DNA from: ZC4RG30 sp964417875
Lineage (GTDB): Bacteria > Pseudomonadota > Gammaproteobacteria > Steroidobacterales > Steroidobacteraceae
Length of the DNA stretch: 64,000 nucleotides
Assembly (NCBI GenBank): GCA_964417875.1
Contig: CAYQJU010000003.1
Coordinates: forward strand, 1 to 64,000
Direction: 5' to 3'
Shown: piece after piece, positions 34,079 through 47,358 of the stretch
Numbering within the stretch: position 1 is the first letter of the stretch
How the letters are laid out: each line of letters begins with the position of its first letter
Translations under genes and position numbers: made by a program
Notes under the pieces: generated by a model
Databases searched by the model: none
What the model was told of the DNA's origin: nothing
The model's input: the letters and a program-made list of their open reading frames with translations, nothing else

Positions 34079-34408
34079 ATGAATGCCGAACATGATCATC
34101 CCGGGGAGCATCCCCACACCGGCGTAGTGGTGGAGGAGGCTGCGCCGGAGGTCAAGAACCCACCTCTTTACAGCGTGGTCTTGTTGAATGACGACTACAC
34201 CCCCATGGAGTTCGTCGTCGATGTGCTCGAGCGCTTCTTCCGCATGGATCGCGAAAACGCCACCCGGGTGATGCTCGAGGTGCACATGAAGGGCAAGGGC
34301 GTTTGCGGAGTATTCACGTACGAGATTGCCGAGACCAAGGTCGCCCAGGTGGTCAGCTACGCGCGCGACAACCAGCATCCGCTGATGTGCACGCTGGAGC
34401 AGGCCTGA
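34079..34408 (+). CDS. clpS: ATP-dependent Clp protease adaptor ClpS
   Basis: 109 residues. A flexible, His/Glu-rich N-terminal arm is followed by the core PPLYSVVLLNDDYTPMEFVV, in which the Asn-Asp-Asp and the following hydrophobic residues form the N-degron pocket, then MLEVHMKGKGVCGVFTYEIAE. It delivers proteins with N-terminal Leu, Phe, Tyr or Trp to ClpA. 27 bp upstream of clpA. The hydrophobic Met in TPMEFVV is the canonical gatekeeper. Confidence 0.97.
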   Translation: MNAEHDHPGEHPHTGVVVEEAAPEVKNPPLYSVVLLNDDYTPMEFVVDVLERFFRMDRENATRVMLEVHMKGKGVCGVFTYEIAETKVAQVVSYARDNQHPLMCTLEQA

Positions 34409-34435
34409 CGGGCGACTCCCACGAAGGAGCCGATC

Positions 34436-36724
<2,289 letters not shown>

Positions 36725-36730
36725 TCCGGG

Positions 36731-36757
36731 AAAACGGGGCGGGGCAGGAAGCCCCGC
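36731..36757 (-). terminator. Probable terminator of infA
   Basis: A 7-bp GC stem (GCGGGGC/GCCCCGC) with a 5-base loop, followed on the minus strand by GTTTTCCC. It lies 10 bp beyond the infA stop. The T-tract is short. Confidence 0.6.
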
Positions 36758-36766
36758 TCGCGCGGA

Positions 36767-36985
<219 letters not shown>

Positions 36986-37059
36986 GCCCGTCCGTCAATG
37001 CGTAAAAGAGGCCGCGGATTCTGCATAAACACGGCCGGCAAAGCAACGACGATGGTGTT

Positions 37060-37770
37060 TCAGGGGGTGTCCGCCCGGGATGCGAATGCATGCTCTGGCG
37101 GGTTGGCGAGGGCTGGTGGGCCAAGGAATTCAACAAACTGGCTGCGCGGCATCGCCCGGCTGCCGAGGCTGCGCAAATGCGCCGAAGGCATCTGGCAGTC
37201 GATCAGCGCGATGCCCAGTTGCGGGCTGTGCTCCACCAGCCAGGCCAGCGCCACCTTCGACGCATCGTCCCGGCGGCTGAACATCGACTCTCCGCTGAAC
37301 ACCCTTCCGGACTGCACCCCGTACAGGCCGCCGACCAGCTCCTCGCCGGCCCAGGCCTCGATGCTGTGCGCGCGCCCGAGGCGGTGCAGCTGCAGGTAGG
37401 CGGCGCGCATCTCGTCGGTGATCCAGGTTCCGGCGCCTTCGCGCCGCAGCTGCGCGCAGGCGGCGATGACGGCCGCGAACGCGCGGTTGCGGGTCAGCGT
37501 GAAGGCGCCACCTCGCAGCCGGCGCGCAAGGCTGCGCGAGCAATGGAACTCCTGCGGCCACAGCACCTCGCGCGGGTCGGGCGACCACCACAGCAGCGGC
37601 TCGCCTTGCGAGTACCACGGGAAGATGCCGCGCGCATAGGCTGCGGCCAGCCGCTCGGGCGACAGCTCGCCCCCCACCGCCAGCAGGCCCGGCGGTTCCT
37701 GCAGCGCCTGGCTCACCGGCGGAAACCAGTCCGGCGGCAGGTCATCGGAAAGCCAGGGCACCCGGGTCAT
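37060..37770 (-). CDS. aat: Leucyl/phenylalanyl-tRNA-protein transferase
   Basis: 236 residues. Signatures include PPGLLAVGGELSPERLAAAY, GIFPWYSQGEPLLWWSPDPR and the late VGGLYGVQSGRVFSGESMFS, which ends in the substrate-binding motif. Aat adds Leu or Phe to proteins beginning with Lys or Arg, making them ClpS substrates. The ATG overlaps the stop of the upstream FemAB-like gene (ATGA). Neighbouring clpS and clpA complete the pathway; a Bpt-type aspartate/glutamate leucyltransferase, often adjacent, is absent here. Confidence 0.96.
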   Translation of the reverse strand: MTRVPWLSDDLPPDWFPPVSQALQEPPGLLAVGGELSPERLAAAYARGIFPWYSQGEPLLWWSPDPREVLWPQEFHCSRSLARRLRGGAFTLTRNRAFAAVIAACAQLRREGAGTWITDEMRAAYLQLHRLGRAHSIEAWAGEELVGGLYGVQSGRVFSGESMFSRRDDASKVALAWLVEHSPQLGIALIDCQMPSAHLRSLGSRAMPRSQFVEFLGPPALANPPEHAFASRADTP

Positions 37771-38906
37771 GTGCGATGGAAGGGCGTATGGGCGCCGGCC
37801 ATGCGCGCATAGCGGTCCACCGCGGCGCGCTCCTGGTCGAGGAAGCCGGCGATGGCCGTGCGGAAGCGCGGATCGGCGATGTAGTGCGCCGAGTGAGTGG
37901 TGGCCGGCTCGAAGCCGCGCACCAGCTTGTGCTCGCCCTGCGTGCCGGGCTCGAAGCGCGCCAGCCCGCGCCCGATGCAGTAGTCGATGCCCTGGTAGTA
38001 GCAGGTTTCAAAGTGCAGGCTGTGCAGGTCGGCCGCGGCACCCCAGTAGCGGCCATACAGCGTGTCGCCACCCACCAGGTAGATCGCCGCGGCCACCGGC
38101 GTGTCGTCCGCCATCGCCAGCTTCACCATGAATGCATCGCCCAGCACATCGGCGATGCGCGCGAAGAATTCCAGTGTCAGGTAGGGCTCGTGCCCGTGCA
38201 GCTGGAAGGTGCGGCGATGCGCCTCGAAGGCAAAGCGCAGCTCGGCCGGCGTGATGTCGCCGCCATGCACGGTGCGGAAGCGGATGCCGCTCTCGGCCAC
38301 GCGCCGCCGCTCGCGCCTCAGCTGCTTGCGCTTCTCTGCCCGCATGCCGGCGAGGTAATCATCGAAGTTGGCATAGCCACGGTTGTGCCAGTGAAACTGC
38401 ACGTCTTCGCGTGCCAGCCAGCCGGCCGCGACAAAGGCCGACTGCTCGGCGGCGGTGAGGAACAGGGCATGCGCGGACGACATTCCCTGCGCATCGCATT
38501 GCGCCTGCAGCGCCGCCACCAGCTGCGCCATCAGCGGTGCCGCCGGCTGGTCCGGCGCGGTGAGCAGCCGGGTGGCATTCACCGGCGAGAAGGGCACCGC
38601 CAGCAGCAGTTTCGGGTAATAGGGCAGGCCGCTGCGCTCATGGGCCTGCGCCCACGCAAAATCGAACACGAACTCGCCCCAGGAATGCGACTTGCGGTAA
38701 ACCGGCGCCGCGGCAAGCAGCCGGCCCGCCTCGAACAGCGTCAGGTGCGCCGGCTGCCAGCCGGTGCCGCTGCCCACACAGCCGCTTTCTTCCAGCGCGG
38801 CGAGGAATTCGTGGCGGAGGAACGGGCAATCGCTGCCGCGCAGGCTGTTCCACTGGTCCGCCGCGATGTCGGTGATGCGCGCCAGTTCGCGGATCTGCAA
38901 TGACAA
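37767..38906 (-). CDS. FemAB-like N-acyltransferase (COG3146, DUF482)
   Basis: 379 residues from a TTG at 38906; the start is uncertain because no ATG is near. Family blocks include LRHEFLAALEESGCVGSGTGWQP (reported as parts), FDFAWAQAHER, LPYYPKLLLAVPFSPV, the basic KRKQLRRERR, and the C-terminal YYQGIDYCIGRGLARFEPGTQ region. This is the COG3146 family of predicted acyltransferases with a GNAT fold related to FemX and Aat. Substrate unknown. Translationally coupled to aat, suggesting amino acid transfer from aminoacyl-tRNA, but this is inference. Confidence 0.8.
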   Translation of the reverse strand: MSLQIRELARITDIAADQWNSLRGSDCPFLRHEFLAALEESGCVGSGTGWQPAHLTLFEAGRLLAAAPVYRKSHSWGEFVFDFAWAQAHERSGLPYYPKLLLAVPFSPVNATRLLTAPDQPAAPLMAQLVAALQAQCDAQGMSSAHALFLTAAEQSAFVAAGWLAREDVQFHWHNRGYANFDDYLAGMRAEKRKQLRRERRRVAESGIRFRTVHGGDITPAELRFAFEAHRRTFQLHGHEPYLTLEFFARIADVLGDAFMVKLAMADDTPVAAAIYLVGGDTLYGRYWGAAADLHSLHFETCYYQGIDYCIGRGLARFEPGTQGEHKLVRGFEPATTHSAHYIADPRFRTAIAGFLDQERAAVDRYARMAGAHTPFHRT

Positions 38907-39025
38907 AGGGGGCCTTCATCCGGGGAGACTCGGCCTGATGCTAGGGGGCCGGCGGGCGGACGTCGAGCGGTTGCGCAAGTCCATCCGGAGCCGTTTCGTC
39001 TGCACCCCGGGCAGCATGGCAGGCT

Positions 39026-40285
39026 GTGTCGCCTACAATCGCTGGATCCACTTCGACCACCAGCGCGACACGCCTGCTCAGATCCCTCGCCAGAATCAGT
39101 CCCAGCCTTGCAGCGGCCGCCGGCTTCGCCATGTCCGGCGCCGCGTTCGCCGTGGGCAACCTGCTGCTCGCGCGCCAGATGCGCGTCGAGGACTACGCCA
39201 GGCTGTCGCTGGCGATCGCGCTGTTCATCGTCGTCTCGCAGGTGGCCACGCTGGGCCACAGCCAGGTGGCATTGCGCGAGCGGCTGCATGCCGGACGCGG
39301 CCTGCTGCTGCACCTGCTGATTGCCGGCGTCCTGCTCGGCGTCCTCGCCGCGGCGCTGGAAGGGCTCACGCAGGGGCTGGCACTCGACAGCGCACTGCTG
39401 GTGCTGGCCATCGCCTGTGGCACGCTGATCTGGGTTTCTGGTTCGGCGCTGCTGCGCGAGGGCCGCAAGGACCGGGCCTTCCTGGTGCAGACCGCGCCGG
39501 ACTGGGTGCTGCTGGCCCTGGGCCTGGCCGCACTGGTCTTTCCGCGCTGGTCCTCTCGCCATGCACTCGAAGCCTATTGCCTGGCGGTGTCGGCGCTGGC
39601 CGTGGTTGCGTGGTGGGTCCATCGTGCGGCCACGCGCGATACCGTGGCCGGTGCCCCGGTCCCTCTGCGGCTGATGGCATCCACCACGGCCATCGTGGCC
39701 GGCAGCGTGCTGGTGATCCAGCTGGAGCGGCTGGCGGTGGGCTTCCTGCTCGATGCCCCGGCGCTGGCCATGTTCAGCGTGCTGGCGTCGATCGCGGTGT
39801 TTCCCTTCCGACTGGTGACCGCGGGTACCGGCTTCGTGCTGGTGCCCGGGCTGCGGCGGCTGGCCGACGACCTGCCGGGCCGCCAGCGTCTCGTGCGGCG
39901 CGAACTGCAGGTCATCGGCGCCGTGCTGGCCGCTACCACGCTGCTGCTGTGCCTGGTGGCGCCGGCGGTCGCCAGCTGGATCACCGCAGGCCGCTATGCG
40001 CCGACGCGCTGGCTGGTGCTGGCGGCCTGCCTGGCCGGGGCGGCCAAGGTCTGCCACGGCATTCCGCGCGCCATCATCACGGCCTGCGGTTCAGACCGGC
40101 AGATGGAGGGGCTCAGCCGCTATCTGTGGCTGGGCATTTCGTTGAGCCTGGTCGGTGCGCTGGCCGGCGCGCAGGCCGGCCTGATCGGTGTGCTGTGCGG
40201 CATTGCCGCCGGCAGCATCATCGGGGCGCTGCCATCGATGCGCATGGCCACGCGGGTGCTCGCCGCACCCGCATCCACCCGGTGA
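39026..40285 (+). CDS. Flippase-like polysaccharide export protein (MATE/MOP fold)
   Basis: 419 residues from a GTG at 39026; the next ATG (39131) would cut into the first helix. Around twelve hydrophobic segments are present, with the opening ISPSLAAAAGFAMSGAAFAV and LLARQMRVEDYARLSLAIAL that resemble Wzx and oligosaccharide flippases, where the first helix is followed by LLAR..G..DYG. The polar loop RRLADDLPGRQRLVRRE is near residue 280. No glycosyltransferases accompany it. A lipid-linked sugar is the likely substrate class. Confidence 0.75.
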   Translation: MSPTIAGSTSTTSATRLLRSLARISPSLAAAAGFAMSGAAFAVGNLLLARQMRVEDYARLSLAIALFIVVSQVATLGHSQVALRERLHAGRGLLLHLLIAGVLLGVLAAALEGLTQGLALDSALLVLAIACGTLIWVSGSALLREGRKDRAFLVQTAPDWVLLALGLAALVFPRWSSRHALEAYCLAVSALAVVAWWVHRAATRDTVAGAPVPLRLMASTTAIVAGSVLVIQLERLAVGFLLDAPALAMFSVLASIAVFPFRLVTAGTGFVLVPGLRRLADDLPGRQRLVRRELQVIGAVLAATTLLLCLVAPAVASWITAGRYAPTRWLVLAACLAGAAKVCHGIPRAIITACGSDRQMEGLSRYLWLGISLSLVGALAGAQAGLIGVLCGIAAGSIIGALPSMRMATRVLAAPASTR

Positions 40286-40303
40286 AGGCGGTGCGCGGCA
40301 GGT

Positions 40304-41263
40304 TCAGCCGGGGTGCTCGAGGCTTTCCAGGTAGCGGTCGGCATCGAGCGCCGCCATGCAGCCGGAGCCGGCGGAGGTGATCGCCTGGCGATACACCGAA
40401 TCGGCCACGTCGCCGGCGGCGAACACACCGGGCACGCTGGTGGCGGTGGCATTGCCGTCGAGCCCGCTGTGCACCACCAGGTAGCCGCCGCGCATCTCCA
40501 GCTGGCCGGCAAACAGCTGCGTGTTCGGCGCATGGCCGATGGCGATGAACACGCCGGTGACATCCAGCGTCGAGGCCTCGCCGGTGGTCGCGCGCACTCG
40601 CAGTCCGGTCACGCCCTGCTCATCGCCCAGCACCTCGTCGACCTGGTGGTTCCAGCGGATGGTGATCTTGCCTTCCTTCTCGCGCGCGAACAGCCGGTCC
40701 TGCAGGATCTTCTCGCAGCGCAGGCGATCACGCCGGTGCACCACGGTGACATGCGCGGCGAGGTTGGAAAGATAGAGCGCTTCCTCGACCGCGGTGTTGC
40801 CGCCGCCGACCACGGCCACGCGCTGGTTGCGGAAGAAGAATCCGTCGCAGGTGGCGCAGGCGGACACACCCTTGCCCTTGAAGTGTTCCTCGGAGGGCAG
40901 GCCGAGGTATTTCGCGGTGGCGCCGGTGGCGATGACCAGCGCATCGCAGCTGTAGCGGCCGGCATCGCCCTGGAGCAGGAACGGGCGCTGCGAAAGGTCT
41001 GCGGTGTGGATGTGATCATTGACCAGGCGCGTGCCGAAGCGCTCGGCATGGCGGCGCATGCGGTCCATCAGGTCCGGACCCAGGAGTCCCTCCACGTCGC
41101 CGGGCCAGTTGTCCACCTCGGTGGTGGTCATCAACTGCCCGCCCTGCTCGAGACCGGTGATCAGCAGCGGCGCGCGATTGGCGCGCGCGGCATAGACGGC
41201 CGCGGTGTAGCCGGCGGGCCCTGAACCCAGCACGATCAAGGGACTGTGGATGATCTCGCTCAT
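40304..41263 (-). CDS. trxB: Thioredoxin-disulfide reductase
   Basis: 319 residues from the ATG at 41263. FAD-binding VLGSGPAGYTAAVYAARAN, the redox-active CATCDG, and NADPH-binding VAVVGGGNTAVEEALYLSN are all present, followed by the second FAD motif GVFAAGDVADSVYRQ. It keeps thioredoxin reduced with NADPH. The longer frame to 41341 is not supported. Divergent from ftsK, the usual gammaproteobacterial order without lrp between them. Confidence 0.97.
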   Translation of the reverse strand: MSEIIHSPLIVLGSGPAGYTAAVYAARANRAPLLITGLEQGGQLMTTTEVDNWPGDVEGLLGPDLMDRMRRHAERFGTRLVNDHIHTADLSQRPFLLQGDAGRYSCDALVIATGATAKYLGLPSEEHFKGKGVSACATCDGFFFRNQRVAVVGGGNTAVEEALYLSNLAAHVTVVHRRDRLRCEKILQDRLFAREKEGKITIRWNHQVDEVLGDEQGVTGLRVRATTGEASTLDVTGVFIAIGHAPNTQLFAGQLEMRGGYLVVHSGLDGNATATSVPGVFAAGDVADSVYRQAITSAGSGCMAALDADRYLESLEHPG

Positions 41264-41264
41264 G

Positions 41265-41270
41265 TATAAT
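41265..41270 (+). promoter_or_regulatory. Candidate -10 element for ftsK
   Basis: A perfect TATAAT overlaps the trxB start codon region, 92 bp before the ftsK start chosen here. No convincing -35 hexamer is at 16-18 bp, so this is only suggestive. Confidence 0.35.
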
Positions 41271-41361
41271 TTACCTCTGGCGCCTATTGTGCCGTCCGCC
41301 GGCGCAACCTGCATGGGGTGCCCGTTCATATGAACATGCAATTCCTGGAGCTTGGCAAGGT

Positions 41362-43672
<2,311 letters not shown>

Positions 43673-43680
<8 letters not shown>

Positions 43681-44341
43681 ATCATGCGGCAGCCCGAGGT
43701 GGCAGCGGCTGCTGTCGGCGCTGTGGCTGTTCATGGCGGCGGCGATGCTGCCGCTGGCCGCGTCCGCGCAGACCCTGCTCGACGACTATGTCGGTGATCT
43801 GGCCACCTGGTCCGCGCAATTCACCGAGAGCCGGCAGGATGGCCAGGGGCGTCGGCTCGACCAGCGCGCCGGCAGCCTCACCATCGTGCGGCCCGGCAAG
43901 TTCCGCTGGGAGAGTGCGCCAGCGCGCGGACAGCCGCCGGACCAGCTGATGATCGCCGACGGCCGCAACCTGTGGTTCCTCGACTACGGCCTGGAGCAGG
44001 CCACCGTGAAGCCGCAGGGTGAGCAGCTCGGCCAATCCCCGGTGATGCTGCTGGCGGGCAGCGGCAACCTGCGCACGTTGTTCACCGTCACGGCCGATGG
44101 CCGCCGCGACGGCCACGAATGGGTGAAGGTGACCCCGAAGCAGGCGGAATCGGATTTCCGCGAGGCACTGTTCGGCTTTAGCGGCCGTGAGCTCGCGCGG
44201 CTGGTGTTCGTCGACAAGCTCGGCGAGCGCGCCACGCTCGAATTCACCAACGTGCGGCGCAATGCAGCCGTCGATCCGGGCCTGTTGCGCTTCGAACTGC
44301 CGGAGGGCGTGGATCTGCTCGGGACACCGGTGCAGCCTTGA
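43673..44341 (+). CDS. lolA: Outer membrane lipoprotein carrier protein LolA
   Basis: 222 residues from the ATG at 43673, inside the end of ftsK. The signal peptide ends LPLAASAQ. The mature part has TWSAQFTESRQDGQGRRLDQ, FRWESAPARGQPPDQ and ADGRNLWFLDYGLEQ, the usual LolA blocks, and continues with EALFGFSGRELARLVFVDK. LolA ferries lipoproteins from LolCDE to LolB across the periplasm. Stop overlaps the TTG of the next gene. Confidence 0.94.
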
Positions 44342-44739
44342 AGCCGGTCGTCCTGCCCGAACTGCGCTACCGGCGCCTCTGGTTCGGCGTGGGCATCGCC
44401 ATCGCGCTGGCAATCGCGGTGGTCTGCCTGATGCCGGGCGGCAAGCTGCCCGACGTGCGCGTTTCCGACAAGACCGAACACCTGCTGGCCTTTGCGATGC
44501 TGGCCTTCTGGTTCGGCAGCATCGTGGTGCGACGCGACCTGGTCTGGCTGGCGCTGGCGCTGCTGGCTTTCGGCGCATTGATCGAGGTGGCGCAGGGCCT
44601 GATGCGCCTGGGGCGCCAGGCGGACGTGAACGATGTGGTGGCCGATGGCGTGGGCATCCTGATCGGCCTTGGATTGGCGCTGACGCCGCTGGGTCGCTGG
44701 GCAGGCTGGCTGGAAAGCCTGGTCAGGAAACAGCCGTGA
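44338..44739 (+). CDS. VanZ-like membrane protein
   Basis: 133 residues from a TTG overlapping the lolA stop (TTGA). Four hydrophobic segments, with the family motif VSDKTEHLLAFAMLAFWFG (Asp-Lys...His...Phe) and later GALIEVAQGLMRLGRQADVN, followed by DVVADGVGILIGLGLA. VanZ-like proteins are small integral membrane proteins of unclear function, linked to teicoplanin resistance in enterococci. It is inserted in the otherwise conserved lolA-rarA pair. Confidence 0.85.
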   Translation: MKPVVLPELRYRRLWFGVGIAIALAIAVVCLMPGGKLPDVRVSDKTEHLLAFAMLAFWFGSIVVRRDLVWLALALLAFGALIEVAQGLMRLGRQADVNDVVADGVGILIGLGLALTPLGRWAGWLESLVRKQP

Positions 44740-46046
44740 CGGCGCCGCTGCGACCGCTGGCGGATCGCATGCGGCCGCGTCATGTCGACGAATTCGCCGG
44801 TCAGCGCCACCTGCTGGCGCCGGGCCGCGCACTGCGCACCGCGCTGGATCGTGGCCAGATGCATTCGATGATCCTGTGGGGCCCGCCCGGCACCGGCAAG
44901 ACCACGCTGGCGCGCCTGTTCGCCGCCGCCATCGATGCGCATTTCATTGCACTCTCGGCCGTGATGGCCGGCGTGAAGGACATCCGCGCCGCGGTGGACG
45001 AGGCGAAACGCCAGCGCGCCGACGGCCGCGCAACGCTGCTGTTCCTCGACGAGGTGCATCGCTTCAACAAGGCGCAGCAGGACCTGTTCCTGCCCTTCGT
45101 CGAGGATGGCACGCTGGTGTTCATCGGTGCCACCACCGAGAACCCCTCGTTCGAGGTGGTCGGCGCGCTGCTGTCGCGCGCACGCGTCTACGTGCTCAAG
45201 CCGCTGTCGCACGATGACATTGCAGCGGTGCTGCGGCGTGCACTTGCCGATGGCGAGCGCGGACTGGGCGGGCGCAACCTGACGCTCTCGCCTGGTGCGC
45301 TCGATGCACTGGTCGCGGCGGCCGATGGCGATGCCCGCCGCGCGCTGGGGCTGCTTGAAACCGTGGCCGACCTGGCGGTGGATTCGATCATTGCCGAGGA
45401 GCAGATCGCCGAGCTTGCCGCCGGCACGCGACGCCGTTTCGACAAGGGCGGCGAGCAGTTCTACGACCAGATCTCAGCGCTCCACAAGGCCGTGCGCGGC
45501 AGCGATCCGGACGCTGCGCTGTACTGGCTGGCGCGCATGTTTGATGGCGGCTGCGACCCGGCATATCTGGCAAGGCGCATCACGCGCATGGCGGTGGAGG
45601 ACATCGGCCTTGCCGATCCGCGCGCGCTGCCGATGGCGCTGGAAGCCTGGCAGGCCTTCGAGCGGCTGGGCAGCCCCGAGGGCGAGCTGGCGCTGGCGCA
45701 ATGCGTGGTGTTCCTTGCCGTCGCGGCGAAGAGCAATGCGGTGTATCGCGCCTGGGGCGCGGCGCGCGAGGATGTGCAGGAGTTCGGCTCGCTGGAAGTG
45801 CCGCTGCGGCTGCGCAATGCGCCGACGCGGCTGATGCGCGAGCTCGGCCATGGCAAGGGTTATCGTTACGCGCATGACGAGCCGGAAGGTTATGCCGCCG
45901 GCGAACGCTATCTGCCGGATGAGATGCCGGAGCGGCGCTATTATTCGCCGGTGCCGCGCGGCTTCGAGATCCGCATCGCCGAGGCGATGTCGCGACGCCG
46001 TGCACAGGATTCCACCCCAGCCGAGAATGACAGGAAAGACCCGTGA
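44736..46046 (+). CDS. rarA: Replication-associated recombination protein RarA (MgsA)
   Basis: 436 residues from a GTG overlapping the previous stop (GTGA). AAA+ ATPase with Walker A WGPPGTGKTTLAR, Walker B TLLFLDEVHRFNKAQQD and sensor GATTENPSFEV, followed by the RarA C-terminal region (YDQISALHKAVRGSDPDAAL). It acts at stalled replication forks with SSB and RecA. The start loses a few N-terminal residues relative to E. coli but retains RPRHVDEFAGQ, the conserved first box. Confidence 0.96.
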   Translation: MTAPLRPLADRMRPRHVDEFAGQRHLLAPGRALRTALDRGQMHSMILWGPPGTGKTTLARLFAAAIDAHFIALSAVMAGVKDIRAAVDEAKRQRADGRATLLFLDEVHRFNKAQQDLFLPFVEDGTLVFIGATTENPSFEVVGALLSRARVYVLKPLSHDDIAAVLRRALADGERGLGGRNLTLSPGALDALVAAADGDARRALGLLETVADLAVDSIIAEEQIAELAAGTRRRFDKGGEQFYDQISALHKAVRGSDPDAALYWLARMFDGGCDPAYLARRITRMAVEDIGLADPRALPMALEAWQAFERLGSPEGELALAQCVVFLAVAAKSNAVYRAWGAAREDVQEFGSLEVPLRLRNAPTRLMRELGHGKGYRYAHDEPEGYAAGERYLPDEMPERRYYSPVPRGFEIRIAEAMSRRRAQDSTPAENDRKDP

Positions 46047-47338
46047 TCGACCCGAAGCTGCTGCGCACCGCGCCTGAACAGGTTGCCGCCAATCTGGCCC
46101 GCCGGGGCTTCACGCTCGATGTGTCGCAGCTGGCCGCGCTCGAGGAGCGACGCAAGGCCGCGCAGATCGAGGCCGATCGGCTGCGCGCCGAGCGCAATGC
46201 CAATGCGAAGCAGGTGGGCATGGCCAAGGGCCGCGGCGAGGATGTCGCGCCACTGCTGGCGCGCGGCGAGCAGCTGGCCGGCGAGCTGGTCGGTGCCGAG
46301 GGCGCCATCGAGGCGGTGCAGGCCGAACTTGAAGCGCTGCAGCTGGGCCTGCCGAACCTGCTGCACGACGATGTGCCCGACGGCCGTGATGAAACGGCGA
46401 ATGTCGAGCTGCGCCGCTGGGGCACGCCGCGCAGCTTCGACTTCGAGCCGCGCGATCATGTCGAGCTCGGCGAGAAGCGGGTCGGCGGCATGGACTTCGA
46501 GGCTGCCGCGCGCATCTCCGGCAGCCGTTTTGTGGTGCTGCGCGATGGCATCGCGCGCCTGCACCGCGCGCTGGGCCAGTTCATGCTCGATGTGCACACG
46601 CGCGAACACGGCTACACCGAGGTCTATGTGCCATACCTCGTCTCGCCCGCCGCGCTGCGTGGCACCGGGCAGTTGCCCAAGTTCGGCCAGGACCTGTTCG
46701 CGGTCGGCGAGAATTCGCAGCATTACCTGATTCCCACCGCCGAAGTGCCGGTCACGAACCTGGTGCGCGAGCAGATCATCGAGGCGCGCGAGCTGCCGCT
46801 GAAGCTGGTGGCGCATTCACCCTGTTTCCGCTCCGAGGCCGGCGCTGCCGGGCGCGACACGCGCGGCATGATCCGCCAGCACCAGTTCGACAAGGTGGAG
46901 ATCGTGCAGGTGGTCGAGCCTGCGCGCTCGCAGGCCGCGCATGAGGAACTCACCGGCCATGCCGAGACTATCCTGCAGAAGCTCGGGCTGCCCTATCGGG
47001 TCATGGCGCTGTGCGCCGGCGATGTGGGCTTCGGCAGCAGCCGCACCTGGGACATCGAGGTGTGGCTGCCCGGCCAGCAGTGCTATCGCGAGATTTCCTC
47101 GTGCAGCAATTTCCTCGACTTCCAGGCCCGTCGCATGCAGGCCCGCTGGCGCAATCCGGCCACCGGCAAGCCCGAACCGGTGCACACACTCAATGGTTCG
47201 GGAGTTGCTGTAGGACGCGCGCTGATTGCAGTGCTCGAGAACTACCAGAATGCGGACGGGTCGATCACAATACCTGAAGTGCTGCGGCCCCTTTTCGGTG
47301 CGGATCGCATTCCGGCCCTGGCTGGCCGCCCCACATGA
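46043..47338 (+). CDS. serS: Seryl-tRNA synthetase
   Basis: 431 residues from a GTG overlapping the rarA stop (GTGA). The N-terminal coiled-coil arm (LAALEERRKAAQIEADRLRA) binds tRNA-Ser. The class II motifs are present, with motif 2 HSPCFRSEAGAAGRDTRGMI and motif 3 LNGSGVAVGRALIAVLENYQ. It charges tRNA-Ser, of which one gene is found at 58165. Last gene of the ftsK-lolA-vanZ-rarA-serS chain. Confidence 0.97.
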   Translation: MIDPKLLRTAPEQVAANLARRGFTLDVSQLAALEERRKAAQIEADRLRAERNANAKQVGMAKGRGEDVAPLLARGEQLAGELVGAEGAIEAVQAELEALQLGLPNLLHDDVPDGRDETANVELRRWGTPRSFDFEPRDHVELGEKRVGGMDFEAAARISGSRFVVLRDGIARLHRALGQFMLDVHTREHGYTEVYVPYLVSPAALRGTGQLPKFGQDLFAVGENSQHYLIPTAEVPVTNLVREQIIEARELPLKLVAHSPCFRSEAGAAGRDTRGMIRQHQFDKVEIVQVVEPARSQAAHEELTGHAETILQKLGLPYRVMALCAGDVGFGSSRTWDIEVWLPGQQCYREISSCSNFLDFQARRMQARWRNPATGKPEPVHTLNGSGVAVGRALIAVLENYQNADGSITIPEVLRPLFGADRIPALAGRPT

Positions 47339-47358
47339 TCGCCAAGGAGAGAGCAACC